From Bradyrhizobium sp. SSBR45G (GTDB lineage: Bacteria; Pseudomonadota; Alphaproteobacteria; Rhizobiales; Xanthobacteraceae): DNA of 63,347 nucleotides. Below are positions 42,276-50,972 of the stretch, one piece after another. The number at the start of each line of letters is the position of its first letter. Position 1 is the stretch's first letter. The DNA lies in NCBI RefSeq assembly GCF_030159255.1, contig NZ_BSCT01000045.1, positions 1-63,347 of the forward strand, in the 5' to 3' direction. The translations under genes and the position numbers were made by a program. Below the pieces are notes generated by a model. It was given only the letters and a program-made list of their open reading frames with translations. It searched no databases and was not told where the DNA came from.

Positions 42276-44123
42276 ATGCCCTCAGCCCCCAACGCCACGA
42301 CCGAGACGGCCGATCGCGCGCTGGCGGTGCTGCATTCGGTGTTCGGGCTGCCCGGCTTCCGCGGTGCGCAGGAGAAGGTGGTCCGGCACGTCGCCGAGGG
42401 CGGCAATTGCCTGGTGCTGATGCCGACCGGCGGCGGCAAGTCGCTGTGCTACCAGCTTCCGGCTCTGCTGCGCAAAGGCTGCGGCATCGTGGTATCGCCG
42501 CTGATCGCGCTGATGCGCGACCAGGTCGCGGGCCTGCTCGAAGCCGGCGTCAACGCTGCGGTGCTGAACTCGACGCTGTCGCGCGAAGAGGCCGACGAGG
42601 TCGAGCGACGGCTCATCGTCGGCGATCTCGACCTGCTCTACGTCGCGCCGGAGCGGCTGGTGACGCCGCGCTGCCTGTCGCTGCTGGAGCGCGCTGATAT
42701 CGCGCTGTTCGCGATCGACGAGGCGCATTGCGTGTCGCAATGGGGTCACGACTTCCGCCCGGAATATATCGGGCTCTCGGTGATCGCCGAGCGCTTTCCC
42801 GAGGTGCCGCGCATCGCGCTGACCGCGACCGCCGACGAGCTGACCCGCAAGGAGATCGCCGAGCGGCTCAGTCTCACCGATGCGCCGCAATTCGTCGCGA
42901 GCTTCGACCGCCCCAACATCCGCTACGAGATCGTCGACAAGAACAATGGGCCGGCCCAGCTCAAGGCCTTCATTAAGGACCGTCACCCAGGTGACGCCGG
43001 CGTGGTCTACTGCCTGTCGCGGGCCAAGGTCGAGGACACCGCGGCGGCGCTGACTGAGGCCGGCATCACCGCGATCCCCTATCACGCCGGGCTGGATCCA
43101 ACCGTGCGTTCGCGCAACCAGGACCGCTTCATCAACGAGGACGGCGTCGTGGTCGTTGCCACCGTCGCGTTCGGCATGGGCATCGACAAGCCGGACGTGC
43201 GCTTCGTCGCGCATCTCGATCTGCCGAAGAGCATCGAGGCCTACTACCAGGAAACGGGGCGCGCCGGGCGCGACGGCAAGCCGTCGACCGCGTGGATGGC
43301 CTATGGGCTGTCCGACATCGTGCAGCAGCGCCGCATGATCGACGAATCCACCGGCGCCGACGCCTTCAAGCGGGTGTCGATCCGCAAGCTCGACGCGCTG
43401 GTGGCGCTGGCGGAGACCGCGGGCTGCCGGCGCAAGCTGCTGCTGAGCTATTTCGGCGAGACGCCGGCGGGCGACAACTGCGGCAATTGCGACAACTGCC
43501 TGTCGCCGCCGAAGATGCGCGACGGCAAGGTGATCGCGCAGAAGCTGCTGTCCTGCGCCTATCGCACCGGCCAGCGCTTCGGCGCCATGCACCTGATCGA
43601 CGTGCTGGTCGGACGCGCGACCGAGCGCGTCAAGCAGTTCGGACACGATCAATTGTCGGTGTTCGGGATCGGCCGCGAGCTTAATGAGAAGCAGTGGCGT
43701 GCCGCGCTGCGCCAGCTGGTGGCGATGGGCCATCTCGCGCCCGACAGCGAAGCCTATGGCGCGCTGAAGCTGACGGAGTCATCGCGCGGCGTGCTGAAGG
43801 GCGAGATCCCCGTGATGCTGCGCGAGGAGACGGCGAGCACCCGCGCGATCCGCAGCAAGTCGCGGCGGGGCGAGCTGGTGGCGCGGCCGGCCGCGGCGGC
43901 CGATGCCCCGCTGCTCGCGAGCCTGCGGGCCTGGCGCTCGGAGATCGCGCGCAAGCGTGGTGTACCAGCCTATGTGGTGCTGCACGATGCCACCATCGAC
44001 GGCATCGCCAGCGCCCGCCCCACCACGCTCGGCCAGCTCCGCGATATACCAGGGATCGGCGACAAGAAGCTGGAGCACTACGGCGACGAGTTGCTGGCGC
44101 TGATAGCAGGGTCACGGTCCTAA
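42276..44123 (+). CDS. recQ: ATP-dependent DNA helicase RecQ
   Basis: The 615-residue SF2 helicase has Walker A GGGKSLCYQLPALL (about 52-65), the DEAH box FAIDEAHCVSQWGHDFRPEY (about 147), motif VI QETGRAGRDGKPS, an RQC zinc-binding cluster CGNCDNCLSPPKM (Cys at about 402-408) and a C-terminal HRDC domain (PTTLGQLRDIPGIGDKKLEH). It unwinds DNA during recombination and fork repair. Start ATG at 42276. It lies between tkt and gap, an unusual place. Confidence 0.97.
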   Translation: MPSAPNATTETADRALAVLHSVFGLPGFRGAQEKVVRHVAEGGNCLVLMPTGGGKSLCYQLPALLRKGCGIVVSPLIALMRDQVAGLLEAGVNAAVLNSTLSREEADEVERRLIVGDLDLLYVAPERLVTPRCLSLLERADIALFAIDEAHCVSQWGHDFRPEYIGLSVIAERFPEVPRIALTATADELTRKEIAERLSLTDAPQFVASFDRPNIRYEIVDKNNGPAQLKAFIKDRHPGDAGVVYCLSRAKVEDTAAALTEAGITAIPYHAGLDPTVRSRNQDRFINEDGVVVVATVAFGMGIDKPDVRFVAHLDLPKSIEAYYQETGRAGRDGKPSTAWMAYGLSDIVQQRRMIDESTGADAFKRVSIRKLDALVALAETAGCRRKLLLSYFGETPAGDNCGNCDNCLSPPKMRDGKVIAQKLLSCAYRTGQRFGAMHLIDVLVGRATERVKQFGHDQLSVFGIGRELNEKQWRAALRQLVAMGHLAPDSEAYGALKLTESSRGVLKGEIPVMLREETASTRAIRSKSRRGELVARPAAAADAPLLASLRAWRSEIARKRGVPAYVVLHDATIDGIASARPTTLGQLRDIPGIGDKKLEHYGDELLALIAGSRS

Positions 44124-44296
44124 AGCAGCAGAATCGGCACCAGACGGTTGAGATCGGCGCGAAAAAGCGCTACGAAAAGGGCCTTATCGTCCGCTCCCGT
44201 CCGGCAGAACCGGTCGGCATTAGTTCCAAAACCCTCGTGGCGCCCCTGTTAGGAGGACGCAGACGGGGACGAGAAACGTCATTGAAGGAGACGAAA

Positions 44297-45304
44297 ATGG
44301 CAGTCCGGGTCGGGATCAACGGGTTTGGCCGCATCGGCCGCAACGTTCTGCGTGCCATCGCGGAATCGGGCCGCACGGACATCGTGGTGGTCGGCATCAA
44401 CGATCTCGGCCCGGTCGAGACCAACGCCCATCTGCTGCGCTTCGACAGCGTGCACGGCCGCTTTCCCCACACGGTGACCGTCGACGGTGACAGCATCGAT
44501 ATCGGCAACGGCAAGATCAAGGTGACGGCCGAGCGCGATCCCTCGAAGCTGCCGTGGAAGGATCTCGGCGTCGACATCGCGCTGGAATGCACCGGCATCT
44601 TCACCTCGAAGGACAAGGCCTCGGCGCATCTGACCGCCGGTGCCAAGCGCGTGCTGGTCTCGGCTCCGGCCGACGGCGCCGATGCCACCATCGTCTACGG
44701 CGTCAACCACGCTACGCTGACGAAGGATCACCTCGTCGTCTCGAACGGCTCCTGCACCACCAACTGCCTGGCGCCGGTCGCCAAGGTGCTGAACGATCTG
44801 GTGGGTATCGAGACCGGCTTCATGACCACGATCCACGCCTACACCGGCGACCAGCCGACGCTCGACACCATGCACAAGGATCTCTATCGCGGCCGCGCGG
44901 CGGCGATGTCGATGATCCCGACCTCGACCGGTGCCGCCAAGGCGATCGGCCTGGTGCTGCCGGAGCTGAAGGGAAAGCTCGACGGCGTCGCGATCCGCGT
45001 GCCGACGCCGAACGTCTCGGTGGTCGACCTCAAGATCGTCGCCAAGCGCAACACCGACCCGAAGGAGATCAACGAGGCGATGAAGCGCGCCAGCGAGCAG
45101 GAGCTGAAGGGCATCCTCGGCTACACGTCAGCGCCGAACGTCTCGATCGACTTCAACCACGATCCGCACTCCTCGACGTTCCACCAGGACCAGACCAAGG
45201 TCATGAACGGCAACCTCGTGCGCGTGATGTCCTGGTACGACAACGAGTGGGGCTTCTCCAACCGCATGGCCGACACGGCCGTCGCGATCGGCAAGCTGCT
45301 GTAA
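44297..45304 (+). CDS. gap: Type I glyceraldehyde-3-phosphate dehydrogenase
   Basis: The 335-residue enzyme starts MAVRVGINGFGRIGRNVLRA, the NAD(P)-binding site. The active-site Cys153 is in SNGSCTTNCLAPV, with the usual His in the following domain (MTTIHAYTGDQ). MIPTSTGAAKAIGLVLPELK and a C-terminal SWYDNEWGFSNRM complete the family signature. The start follows GAAGGAGACGAAA. A 173-bp leader separates it from recQ. It precedes pgk and fba, so it is part of the central carbon cluster. Confidence 0.98.
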   Translation: MAVRVGINGFGRIGRNVLRAIAESGRTDIVVVGINDLGPVETNAHLLRFDSVHGRFPHTVTVDGDSIDIGNGKIKVTAERDPSKLPWKDLGVDIALECTGIFTSKDKASAHLTAGAKRVLVSAPADGADATIVYGVNHATLTKDHLVVSNGSCTTNCLAPVAKVLNDLVGIETGFMTTIHAYTGDQPTLDTMHKDLYRGRAAAMSMIPTSTGAAKAIGLVLPELKGKLDGVAIRVPTPNVSVVDLKIVAKRNTDPKEINEAMKRASEQELKGILGYTSAPNVSIDFNHDPHSSTFHQDQTKVMNGNLVRVMSWYDNEWGFSNRMADTAVAIGKLL

Positions 45305-45315
45305 GCTACTCCCAG

Positions 45316-45395
45316 TCCTTCCGGGGCGATGCGAAGCATCCAACCCGGAAATTTGAGATTCCGGGTGCGGTCCTGCGGACCGCCCCGGAATGACG
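45316..45395. repeat. Inverted intergenic repeat
   Basis: TTCCGGGGCGATGCGAAGCA and GTGCGGTCCTGCGGACCGCC flank a central AACCCGGAAATTTGAGATTC-type hinge, giving ATTCCGGGT/ACCCGGAA dyads. It lies between gap and the 47-residue gene and resembles other Bradyrhizobium palindromic elements. Confidence 0.55.
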
Positions 45396-45409
45396 GCTGA
45401 GGAGGCGAC

Positions 45410-45553
45410 ATGCCCCTTCCCAACTGGCTTGGAATCCCCGGCGCGCTATTGCTGATCGGCATCATCGTTTATGGCTTTCGCCAGGGCATGCGGGTGACCA
45501 AGAGACAGGAAGGCGATCCGCCGGAAAACACCGACGGATTTCATCACCACTGA
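45410..45553 (+). CDS. 47-residue single-pass membrane miniprotein between gap and pgk
   Basis: MPLPNWLGIPGALLLIGIIV then a charged tail (YGFRQGMRVTKRQ) and the C-terminal NTDGFHHH. One TM helix occupies residues ~8-24, then a basic cytoplasmic part and a His-rich end. An excellent GAGGAGGCGAC Shine-Dalgarno precedes the ATG. The stop is 27 bp before pgk, so it is likely cotranscribed. No family is recognised. Confidence 0.65.
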   Translation: MPLPNWLGIPGALLLIGIIVYGFRQGMRVTKRQEGDPPENTDGFHHH

Positions 45554-45580
45554 TTAGTCCCTCGTTTTACGGTGGCTCCA

Positions 45581-46771
45581 ATGAAACAATTCCGCACCCT
45601 CGACGACGTCGACGTCAAAGGCAAACGCGTGCTGCTGCGCGTCGACCTCAACGTGCCCATGGAGAACGGTCACGTCAGCGATGCCACGCGCCTGGAGCGC
45701 GTCGCGCCGACTATCAACGAGATCGCGAGCAAGGGCGGCAAGGTCATCCTGCTCGCCCATTTCGGCCGGCCGAAGGGCCGTGATCCGAAGGAGTCGCTGA
45801 AGCCCGTCGCGGCGGCGCTGTCGGGCGTCATCAAGCGCCCGGTCGCCTTTGCCGATGACTGCATCGGCGCGCCTGGAGCCACCGCGATCGCCGCGTTGAA
45901 GGACGGCGACGTGCTGTGCCTGGAGAACACCCGCTTCCACAAGGAGGAAGAGAAGAACGATCCGGCGTTCGTCGCCGAGCTCGCCAAGCTCGGCGACATC
46001 TGGGTCAACGACGCGTTCTCCGCCGCGCACCGCGCCCACGCCTCGACCGAAGGCCTCGGCCACAAGTTGCCGGCCTATGCCGGCCGCACCATGCAGGCCG
46101 AGCTCGACGCGCTCGACAAGGCGCTGGGCCGCCCGGCCAAGCCGGTCATCGCGATCGTCGGCGGCGCCAAGGTCTCGACCAAGATCGACCTCTTGGAAAA
46201 CCTCGTCACCAAGGTCGATGCGCTGGTGATCGGCGGCGGCATGGCCAACACCTTCCTGCATGCGCAGGGCGTGCAGATCGGCAAGTCCCTGGCCGAGAAG
46301 GATCTGGCGGCCACCGCTCTGCGGATCATGGAGAAGGCGGAAGCCTCGAACTGCGCCATCATCCTGCCGGTGGACGCCACCGTGTCATTCCACTTCGCGG
46401 CCAACTCGCCGTCCTTCGCCTACGGCCTCGACGCGATCCCGCCTGACAGCATGATCCTCGACGTCGGCCCGCAATCGACCGCACGCATCCATTCCGCGAT
46501 CGACGACGCCGCGACGCTGGTGTGGAACGGCCCGCTCGGCGCGTTCGAGCTGACGCCGTTCGACCGCGGCACGATGGTCGCCGCCAAGCACGCGGCCGAG
46601 CGGACCAAGGCCAAGAAGCTGGTCTCGGTGGCCGGCGGCGGCGATACCGTCGCGGCTCTCAACCAGGCCGGCGTGGCCTCGGACTTCAGCTACGTCTCGA
46701 CCGCCGGCGGCGCCTTCCTGGAATGGATGGAAGGCAAGCCGCTCCCGGGCGTCGAGGTGCTGAAGGCCTGA
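45581..46771 (+). CDS. pgk: Phosphoglycerate kinase
   Basis: The 396-residue two-domain kinase starts MKQFRTLDDVDVKGKRVLLR, with LRVDLNVPMENG the 3-PG site. The family features include HFGRPKG, GDVLCLENTRFHKEEEKNDP, KPVIAIVGGAKVSTKIDLLE and the C-terminal nucleotide loop VAGGGDTVAALNQAGV. It makes ATP and 3-phosphoglycerate reversibly, bridging gap and downstream metabolism. ATG 45581 is preferred to GTG 45572 three codons earlier, which lacks a binding site; the choice is not certain. Confidence 0.97.
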   Translation: MKQFRTLDDVDVKGKRVLLRVDLNVPMENGHVSDATRLERVAPTINEIASKGGKVILLAHFGRPKGRDPKESLKPVAAALSGVIKRPVAFADDCIGAPGATAIAALKDGDVLCLENTRFHKEEEKNDPAFVAELAKLGDIWVNDAFSAAHRAHASTEGLGHKLPAYAGRTMQAELDALDKALGRPAKPVIAIVGGAKVSTKIDLLENLVTKVDALVIGGGMANTFLHAQGVQIGKSLAEKDLAATALRIMEKAEASNCAIILPVDATVSFHFAANSPSFAYGLDAIPPDSMILDVGPQSTARIHSAIDDAATLVWNGPLGAFELTPFDRGTMVAAKHAAERTKAKKLVSVAGGGDTVAALNQAGVASDFSYVSTAGGAFLEWMEGKPLPGVEVLKA

Positions 46772-46781
46772 TACTCGCAGC

Positions 46782-46823
46782 TTGTCGGCCATGGATGTTT
46801 CTGTTATGTTCCATCCATGGCCG
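46782..46823 (+). promoter_or_regulatory. 13-bp palindrome over a predicted leaderless promoter
   Basis: TTGTCG (46782-46787), 17 nt, then extended -10 TGTTATGTT (46802-46810) gives a sigma-70-like promoter with expected start at about 46816-46817. That is the A of the ATG at 46817, so the message may be leaderless. A perfect inverted repeat, TCGGCCATGGATG (46785-46797) and CATCCATGGCCGA (46812-46824), spans this region with a 14-bp centre. It could be an autoregulatory operator or, as RNA, a pgk terminator stem. Confidence 0.5.
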
Positions 46824-47074
46824 AGCTACCGACAGACGCAGTCCATTCGATCCTGATCAAGATCCAGGAGAGCATCGTTGCGCTCCGGGCGGAGATGGGA
46901 CAGTTCAGGCAATCTGTCGACGCGCGGTTTGAGCGCGTTGAGAACCTCATTCGCAAGCAACGTCGCGATTCCGCGGGCATGCTGGTCATGATGCGCGCGG
47001 CCGCCAGCGATTTTGATGAACGTGTCAGCGAGGTCGAGGAGCGCCTCGCGGCTCTCGAAGCCCGGAAGAGCTGA
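46817..47074 (+). CDS. 85-residue coiled-coil protein, unknown function
   Basis: The protein starts MAELPTDAVHSILIKIQESI. Heptads run from about residue 12 to the end (ALRAEMGQFRQSVDARFERV, FDERVSEVEERLAALEA), with no membrane segment. No Shine-Dalgarno precedes the ATG, in agreement with leaderless translation from a promoter at 46782-46810. It lies 45 bp after pgk and 198 bp before fba. No family is recognised. Confidence 0.6.
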   Translation: MAELPTDAVHSILIKIQESIVALRAEMGQFRQSVDARFERVENLIRKQRRDSAGMLVMMRAAASDFDERVSEVEERLAALEARKS

Positions 47075-47272
47075 TTTTTCAGGCCTCGCGCCGCCGGCCA
47101 ACGCGCCGTCTCTTGAAGCGCTGACCTTCGACATCCCTGAACATCCCTCTCCTGCCGCCTGCGTCCCCGCTACTCTTGGATTCTGCCCACCGCCGCGTTA
47201 TGCACGTTGCAGCAGTTTCGGTGCGTGCGCCAGCCGCCGCACGGTCCAATTCTTGATCAGGGAGTTCCAGCC

Positions 47273-48340
47273 ATGGCCCGCATTACGTTGCGTCAATTGC
47301 TCGATCACGCGGCGGAGCACGATTACGGCGTCCCGGCCTTCAACATCAACAACATGGAGCAGGCGCTGGCGATCATGGAAGCGGCCAATGCGGTCGACGC
47401 TCCGGTAATCATCCAGGCCTCGCGCGGCGCCCGGTCCTACGCCAACGACATCATGCTCAAGCACATGATGGACGCGGTCACCGAGATCTATCCGCACATT
47501 CCGGTCTGCGTGCATCTCGACCACGGCAACGGGCCCGACACCTGCATGACCGCGATCCAGGCCGGCTTCACCTCGGTGATGATGGACGGTTCGCTGAAGG
47601 CCGACGGCAAGAGCCCGGCCGATTGGGACTACAATGTCGGCGTCACCAAGACCGTCACCAACATGGCCCATCTCGGCGGCATTTCGGTCGAGGGCGAGCT
47701 CGGCGTGCTCGGCTCGCTCGAGACCGGCATGGGCGACAAGGAGGACGGCCACGGCGCCGAAGGCAAGCTGTCGCACGACCAGTTGCTGACCAATCCCGAC
47801 GAGGCCGTGAGGTTCGTCAAGGAAACCCATGTCGACGCGCTGGCGATCGCGATGGGCACCTCGCATGGCGCCTACAAGTTCACCCGCAAGCCCGACGGCG
47901 ACATCCTCGCGATGAACGTGATCGAGGAGATTCACCGCAAGCTGCCGAGCACGCACCTAGTGATGCACGGCTCGTCGTCGGTGCCGCAGGACCTGCAGGA
48001 GATCATCAATTCCTATGGCGGCAAGATGAAGCCGACCTGGGGCGTGCCGGTCAGCGAGATCCAGCGCGGCATCAAGAACGGCGTGCGCAAGATCAACATC
48101 GACACCGACAACCGCATGGCGATGACCGGCCAGATCCGCAAGGTTCTGTCGGAGCACCCGGAAGAGTTCGATCCGCGCAAGTACCTGAAGCCGGCGATGG
48201 AGGCGATGGCCAAGCTGTGCAAGCAGCGCCTGCAGGAGTTCAATACCGCCGGCCAGGCCGGCAAGATCAAGCGCGTGCTGACGACCGCCGAAATGGCCAA
48301 GCGCTACGCCAAGGGCGAACTCGACCCGAAGGTGGCGTGA
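47273..48340 (+). CDS. fba: Class II fructose-bisphosphate aldolase
   Basis: The 355-residue zinc-dependent aldolase cleaves or forms fructose-1,6-bisphosphate (and sedoheptulose bisphosphate in the Calvin cycle). Visible features: YGVPAFNINNMEQALAIMEA, the zinc His in VCVHLDHGNGPDTC, GFTSVMMDGS, and VEGELGVLGSLETG with Glu and the following Zn/phosphate ligands (HGAEG, SHGAYKF, HGSSSVP). The start follows CAGGGAGTTCCAGCC. It completes the tkt-gap-pgk-fba set. Confidence 0.97.
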   Translation: MARITLRQLLDHAAEHDYGVPAFNINNMEQALAIMEAANAVDAPVIIQASRGARSYANDIMLKHMMDAVTEIYPHIPVCVHLDHGNGPDTCMTAIQAGFTSVMMDGSLKADGKSPADWDYNVGVTKTVTNMAHLGGISVEGELGVLGSLETGMGDKEDGHGAEGKLSHDQLLTNPDEAVRFVKETHVDALAIAMGTSHGAYKFTRKPDGDILAMNVIEEIHRKLPSTHLVMHGSSSVPQDLQEIINSYGGKMKPTWGVPVSEIQRGIKNGVRKINIDTDNRMAMTGQIRKVLSEHPEEFDPRKYLKPAMEAMAKLCKQRLQEFNTAGQAGKIKRVLTTAEMAKRYAKGELDPKVA

Positions 48341-48389
48341 GTTCGCGCAGAGCAGTCTGCTCAGCTTCGAGGGCACATCCGAGCGGCGA

Positions 48390-48660
48390 CGGCGGTGAGC
48401 TCCCCTCCCCCTTGCGGGGAGGGGTCGGGGGTGGGGGTCTCCGGGTTGGACTAATTATGATGGGCTCGGTGAAGCCTATCGGCGATATTTCTCTGACGAG
48501 CAGCAGAGGCATGCACGCGCCACGGGCCCACTTCGATGATTGGGCGAAGGATGATTCTCGGCGCAGATCATTAACTTCAGCGCCCTGTGGACCTCCACCC
48601 CCGCCCCCTCCCCACAAGGGGGAGGGGAGCTCACCGCCGCGAACGTCAGAGACCGTTCGA
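48390..48660. repeat. CTCCCCTCCCCCTTGCGGGG-type repeats around a short spacer
   Basis: GAGCTCCCCTCCCC then TTGCGGGGAGGGG (about 48400-48425) and CACCCCCGCCCCC...GAGGGGAGCTCACC (about 48595-48632) form two facing copies of the same family. They sit inside the 669-bp interval between fba and thiE (48341-49009). The remainder of that interval contains no convincing gene; a short plus-strand frame at 48787-49008 is weak. Confidence 0.6.
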
Positions 48661-49009
48661 CCAACGACGATGAACTCCCCGTTCACCTCTGTGAGAGCCT
48701 GCCCCGGCTGCGACCAATGTTCGCTCGGCATCCGCCCGAGAACCGTCTAGTTTGACGGGCAGGGCAGGTGTCGTCTGGAGCAGATGATGGACATCTTCGC
48801 ACTGAGCCCCGTCGTCGCTGCGACGGTGGCCCCCGGCACGGTCCTTTGTGCCGCCCGAACGGAGCACCCTGGCGGGCTTGCGGATCACCGCACCACGGTC
48901 TACCCGCAGAGCGCACGCTCCGCCCCCGGGCGCGCCGTGGCTCACCACATCGACATTGACAGGATTCCCCGCTACGTGATGACGCGGCGCGACGAGAAGG
49001 CGGCATAAT

Positions 49010-49687
49010 TTGTCCGGCAAGACCACTCCCGCGCGGCCCGAGCCGCGCCTCTATCTGGCGACGCCGGTCATCACCGATGCCGCGGCGTTTGCCGCGGGCC
49101 TGCCGGCGATCCTGCGCAGCGCCGACGTCGCCGCGGTGCTGGTGCGGCTCAAGGAGAGCGATCCGCGGAGCATGATCACGACGGTCAAGGCTCTCGCGCC
49201 GGCGATCCAGAACGGCGGCGCCGCGTTGCTGATCGACGGCCACCCCGACATCGTGGCCCGCGCCGGTGCGGATGGCGCACATCTGACCGGCATTGCCGCG
49301 CTCGAGGAGGCGTTGCCGGGCCTGAAGCCGGACCGGATCGCCGGCGGGGGTGGGCTGTCGACACGACATGATTCGATGCGCGCCGGCGAGCTCGGCGCCG
49401 ACTATGTGCTGTTCGGCGAGCGCGATGCGCAGGGGCGGCGGCCATCGCCCGATGCCGTCAACGAGCGCCTGGCCTGGTGGGCCGAGCTGTTCGAGCCGCC
49501 TTGCGTCGGCTATGCCATCTCGCTGAAGGAAGCCGCCGACTTCGTCGCGGCAGGGGCGGATTTCGTGCTGGTCGACGACCTCGTCTGGAGCGACGCCCGC
49601 GGGCCCGCCGCGGCACTGGCCGAGATCGGCACGGCGATCCGCCAGGCCCATGCGGCGGCGCCAGTCACCGCCGCCGGGCAGAGCTGA
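49010..49687 (+). CDS. thiE: Thiamine-phosphate synthase (ThiE family)
   Basis: The 225-residue TIM-barrel protein has ThiE features: phosphate-binding loops, VLVRLKESDPRSM (substrate strand), NGGAALLIDGHPDIVARAGA, DGAHLTG and DYVLFGERDAQGRR near the pyrophosphate site, with CVGYAISLKEAADFVAAGAD at the end. It joins the pyrimidine and thiazole halves of thiamine. Start TTG at 49010 is taken because homology begins there and GAGAAGG precedes; no nearby ATG fits. No thiamine riboswitch was seen upstream. A SEL1 gene follows 11 bp later. Confidence 0.8.
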   Translation: MSGKTTPARPEPRLYLATPVITDAAAFAAGLPAILRSADVAAVLVRLKESDPRSMITTVKALAPAIQNGGAALLIDGHPDIVARAGADGAHLTGIAALEEALPGLKPDRIAGGGGLSTRHDSMRAGELGADYVLFGERDAQGRRPSPDAVNERLAWWAELFEPPCVGYAISLKEAADFVAAGADFVLVDDLVWSDARGPAAALAEIGTAIRQAHAAAPVTAAGQS

Positions 49688-49697
49688 ACGATCCGCG

Positions 49698-50816
49698 ATG
49701 ACGATTCTGCGCCTGACAAGCCTGGTTGCAGCGCTCCTGGTCATCGGAGCGGGCGCCCGCGCGCAGATCTCGTTGACGCCGCCGGCCATGCAGCAGCCTC
49801 CGGCTGACAAGCCGAAGCCGGCTGATAAGGCCGCCGATAAACCGAAGCCGGCCGAGAAAGCCGCCGAGAAGCCGAAGCCGCCCGCGCCGGCCGCCGCCGC
49901 CAAGAAGGCCGCCCCAGCCCCAACCGGCAAGCCAGCCGCGCCGGCGCAGGCCGCGCCGCCGCAGCCCGCCGCCAACGACGCCAATGTCGACCTGGTCTAC
50001 GGCGCCTATCAGCGCGGCCAGTACAAGACCGCCTTCGACCTGGCCACGCCGCGGGCGCAGTCGGGCGATCCCAAGGCGATGGCGATGCTGGGCCAGCTCT
50101 ACGAAAATGCCATGGGCATCCGCCGCGACTACGACAAGGCGGCGATCTGGTACAAGCGTGCCGCCGAGGCCGGCGACCGGGAAGCCATGTTCGCGCTGGC
50201 GATGATGCGGCTGGCGGGGCGCGGCGGCCCGACCGACAAGCAGGAGGCGGTGAGGCTGCTCGCCTCCGCCGCCAAGCTCGGCGAGCCCAAGGCCGCCTAT
50301 AATCTCGCTTTGCTCTATCTCGACGGTCAGACGCTGCCGCAGGATCTCAAGCGCTCCGCCGAGCTGCTGCGGGTGGCGGCCGATGCCGGCAACCCCGAAG
50401 CGCAATACGCGCTCGCAACCTTCTACAAGTCGGGAACCGGCGTTCCGCAGGACCTGGAAAAAGCGGCGCGGCTGCTGCAGGCCGCCGCGATCGCCGACAA
50501 TATCGACGCCGAGGTCGAATATGCCATTGCCCTGTTCAACGGCAGCGGCGTCCCGAAGGACCAGCCGGCCGCGATTGCGCTGCTGCGCCGGGCGGCGCGG
50601 CAGAACAGCCCGGTCGCCCAGAACCGGCTGGCCTGGGTGCTTTGGTACGGCATCGCCACGCCGCTGGACAAGATCGAGGCCTACAAGTGGCACCTGGTGG
50701 CCAAGACCGCCGGCAAGGGCGACCCCAAGCTGGAAGAGAAATTCGCCGACATGCCGCCCGAGGACCGCGCCAAGGGCGAAGCACTGGCGAAGCGCTGGCT
50801 CGGCACGATCAAGTGA
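49698..50816 (+). CDS. Exported SEL1/TPR-repeat protein
   Basis: The 372-residue precursor has a signal peptide (MTILRLTSLVAALLVIGAGA, cleavage near RA-QIS). A long low-complexity linker follows, rich in K/P/A (KPKPADKAADKPKPAEKAAE). From about residue 100, SEL1 repeats appear every ~36 residues: AMAMLGQLYENAMGIRRDYD, AMFALAMMRLAGRGGPTDKQ, AAYNLALLYLDGQTLPQDLK, and AQYALATFYKSGTGVPQDLE. Such periplasmic proteins mediate protein-protein contacts. It probably belongs with thiE in one transcript. Confidence 0.88.
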   Translation: MTILRLTSLVAALLVIGAGARAQISLTPPAMQQPPADKPKPADKAADKPKPAEKAAEKPKPPAPAAAAKKAAPAPTGKPAAPAQAAPPQPAANDANVDLVYGAYQRGQYKTAFDLATPRAQSGDPKAMAMLGQLYENAMGIRRDYDKAAIWYKRAAEAGDREAMFALAMMRLAGRGGPTDKQEAVRLLASAAKLGEPKAAYNLALLYLDGQTLPQDLKRSAELLRVAADAGNPEAQYALATFYKSGTGVPQDLEKAARLLQAAAIADNIDAEVEYAIALFNGSGVPKDQPAAIALLRRAARQNSPVAQNRLAWVLWYGIATPLDKIEAYKWHLVAKTAGKGDPKLEEKFADMPPEDRAKGEALAKRWLGTIK

Positions 50817-50972
50817 CCTGCGAGCGTCGGACCTGGAGATGACCGGCGGCTGATCCGCCCTTGACGCGGCCGCCCCGGCAGGGCACCCACAGCCAGCCAT
50901 TTTCAACCGCCTCCGCCCGTGCATGGGCGAGGCGCGCACCGCAAGGTGCGGTCAGCCCAGCGCATCGAGCAC

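Noticed and set aside
48784..49008. Short plus-strand frame ending 1 bp before the thiE start
   Set aside because: It has a possible GGAGCAG signal, but its composition is biased, no homology is recognised, and it lies in repeat-rich DNA.
48341..49009. Thiamine (TPP) riboswitch before thiE
   Set aside because: The characteristic CTGAGA and ACC...GACC elements were not found.
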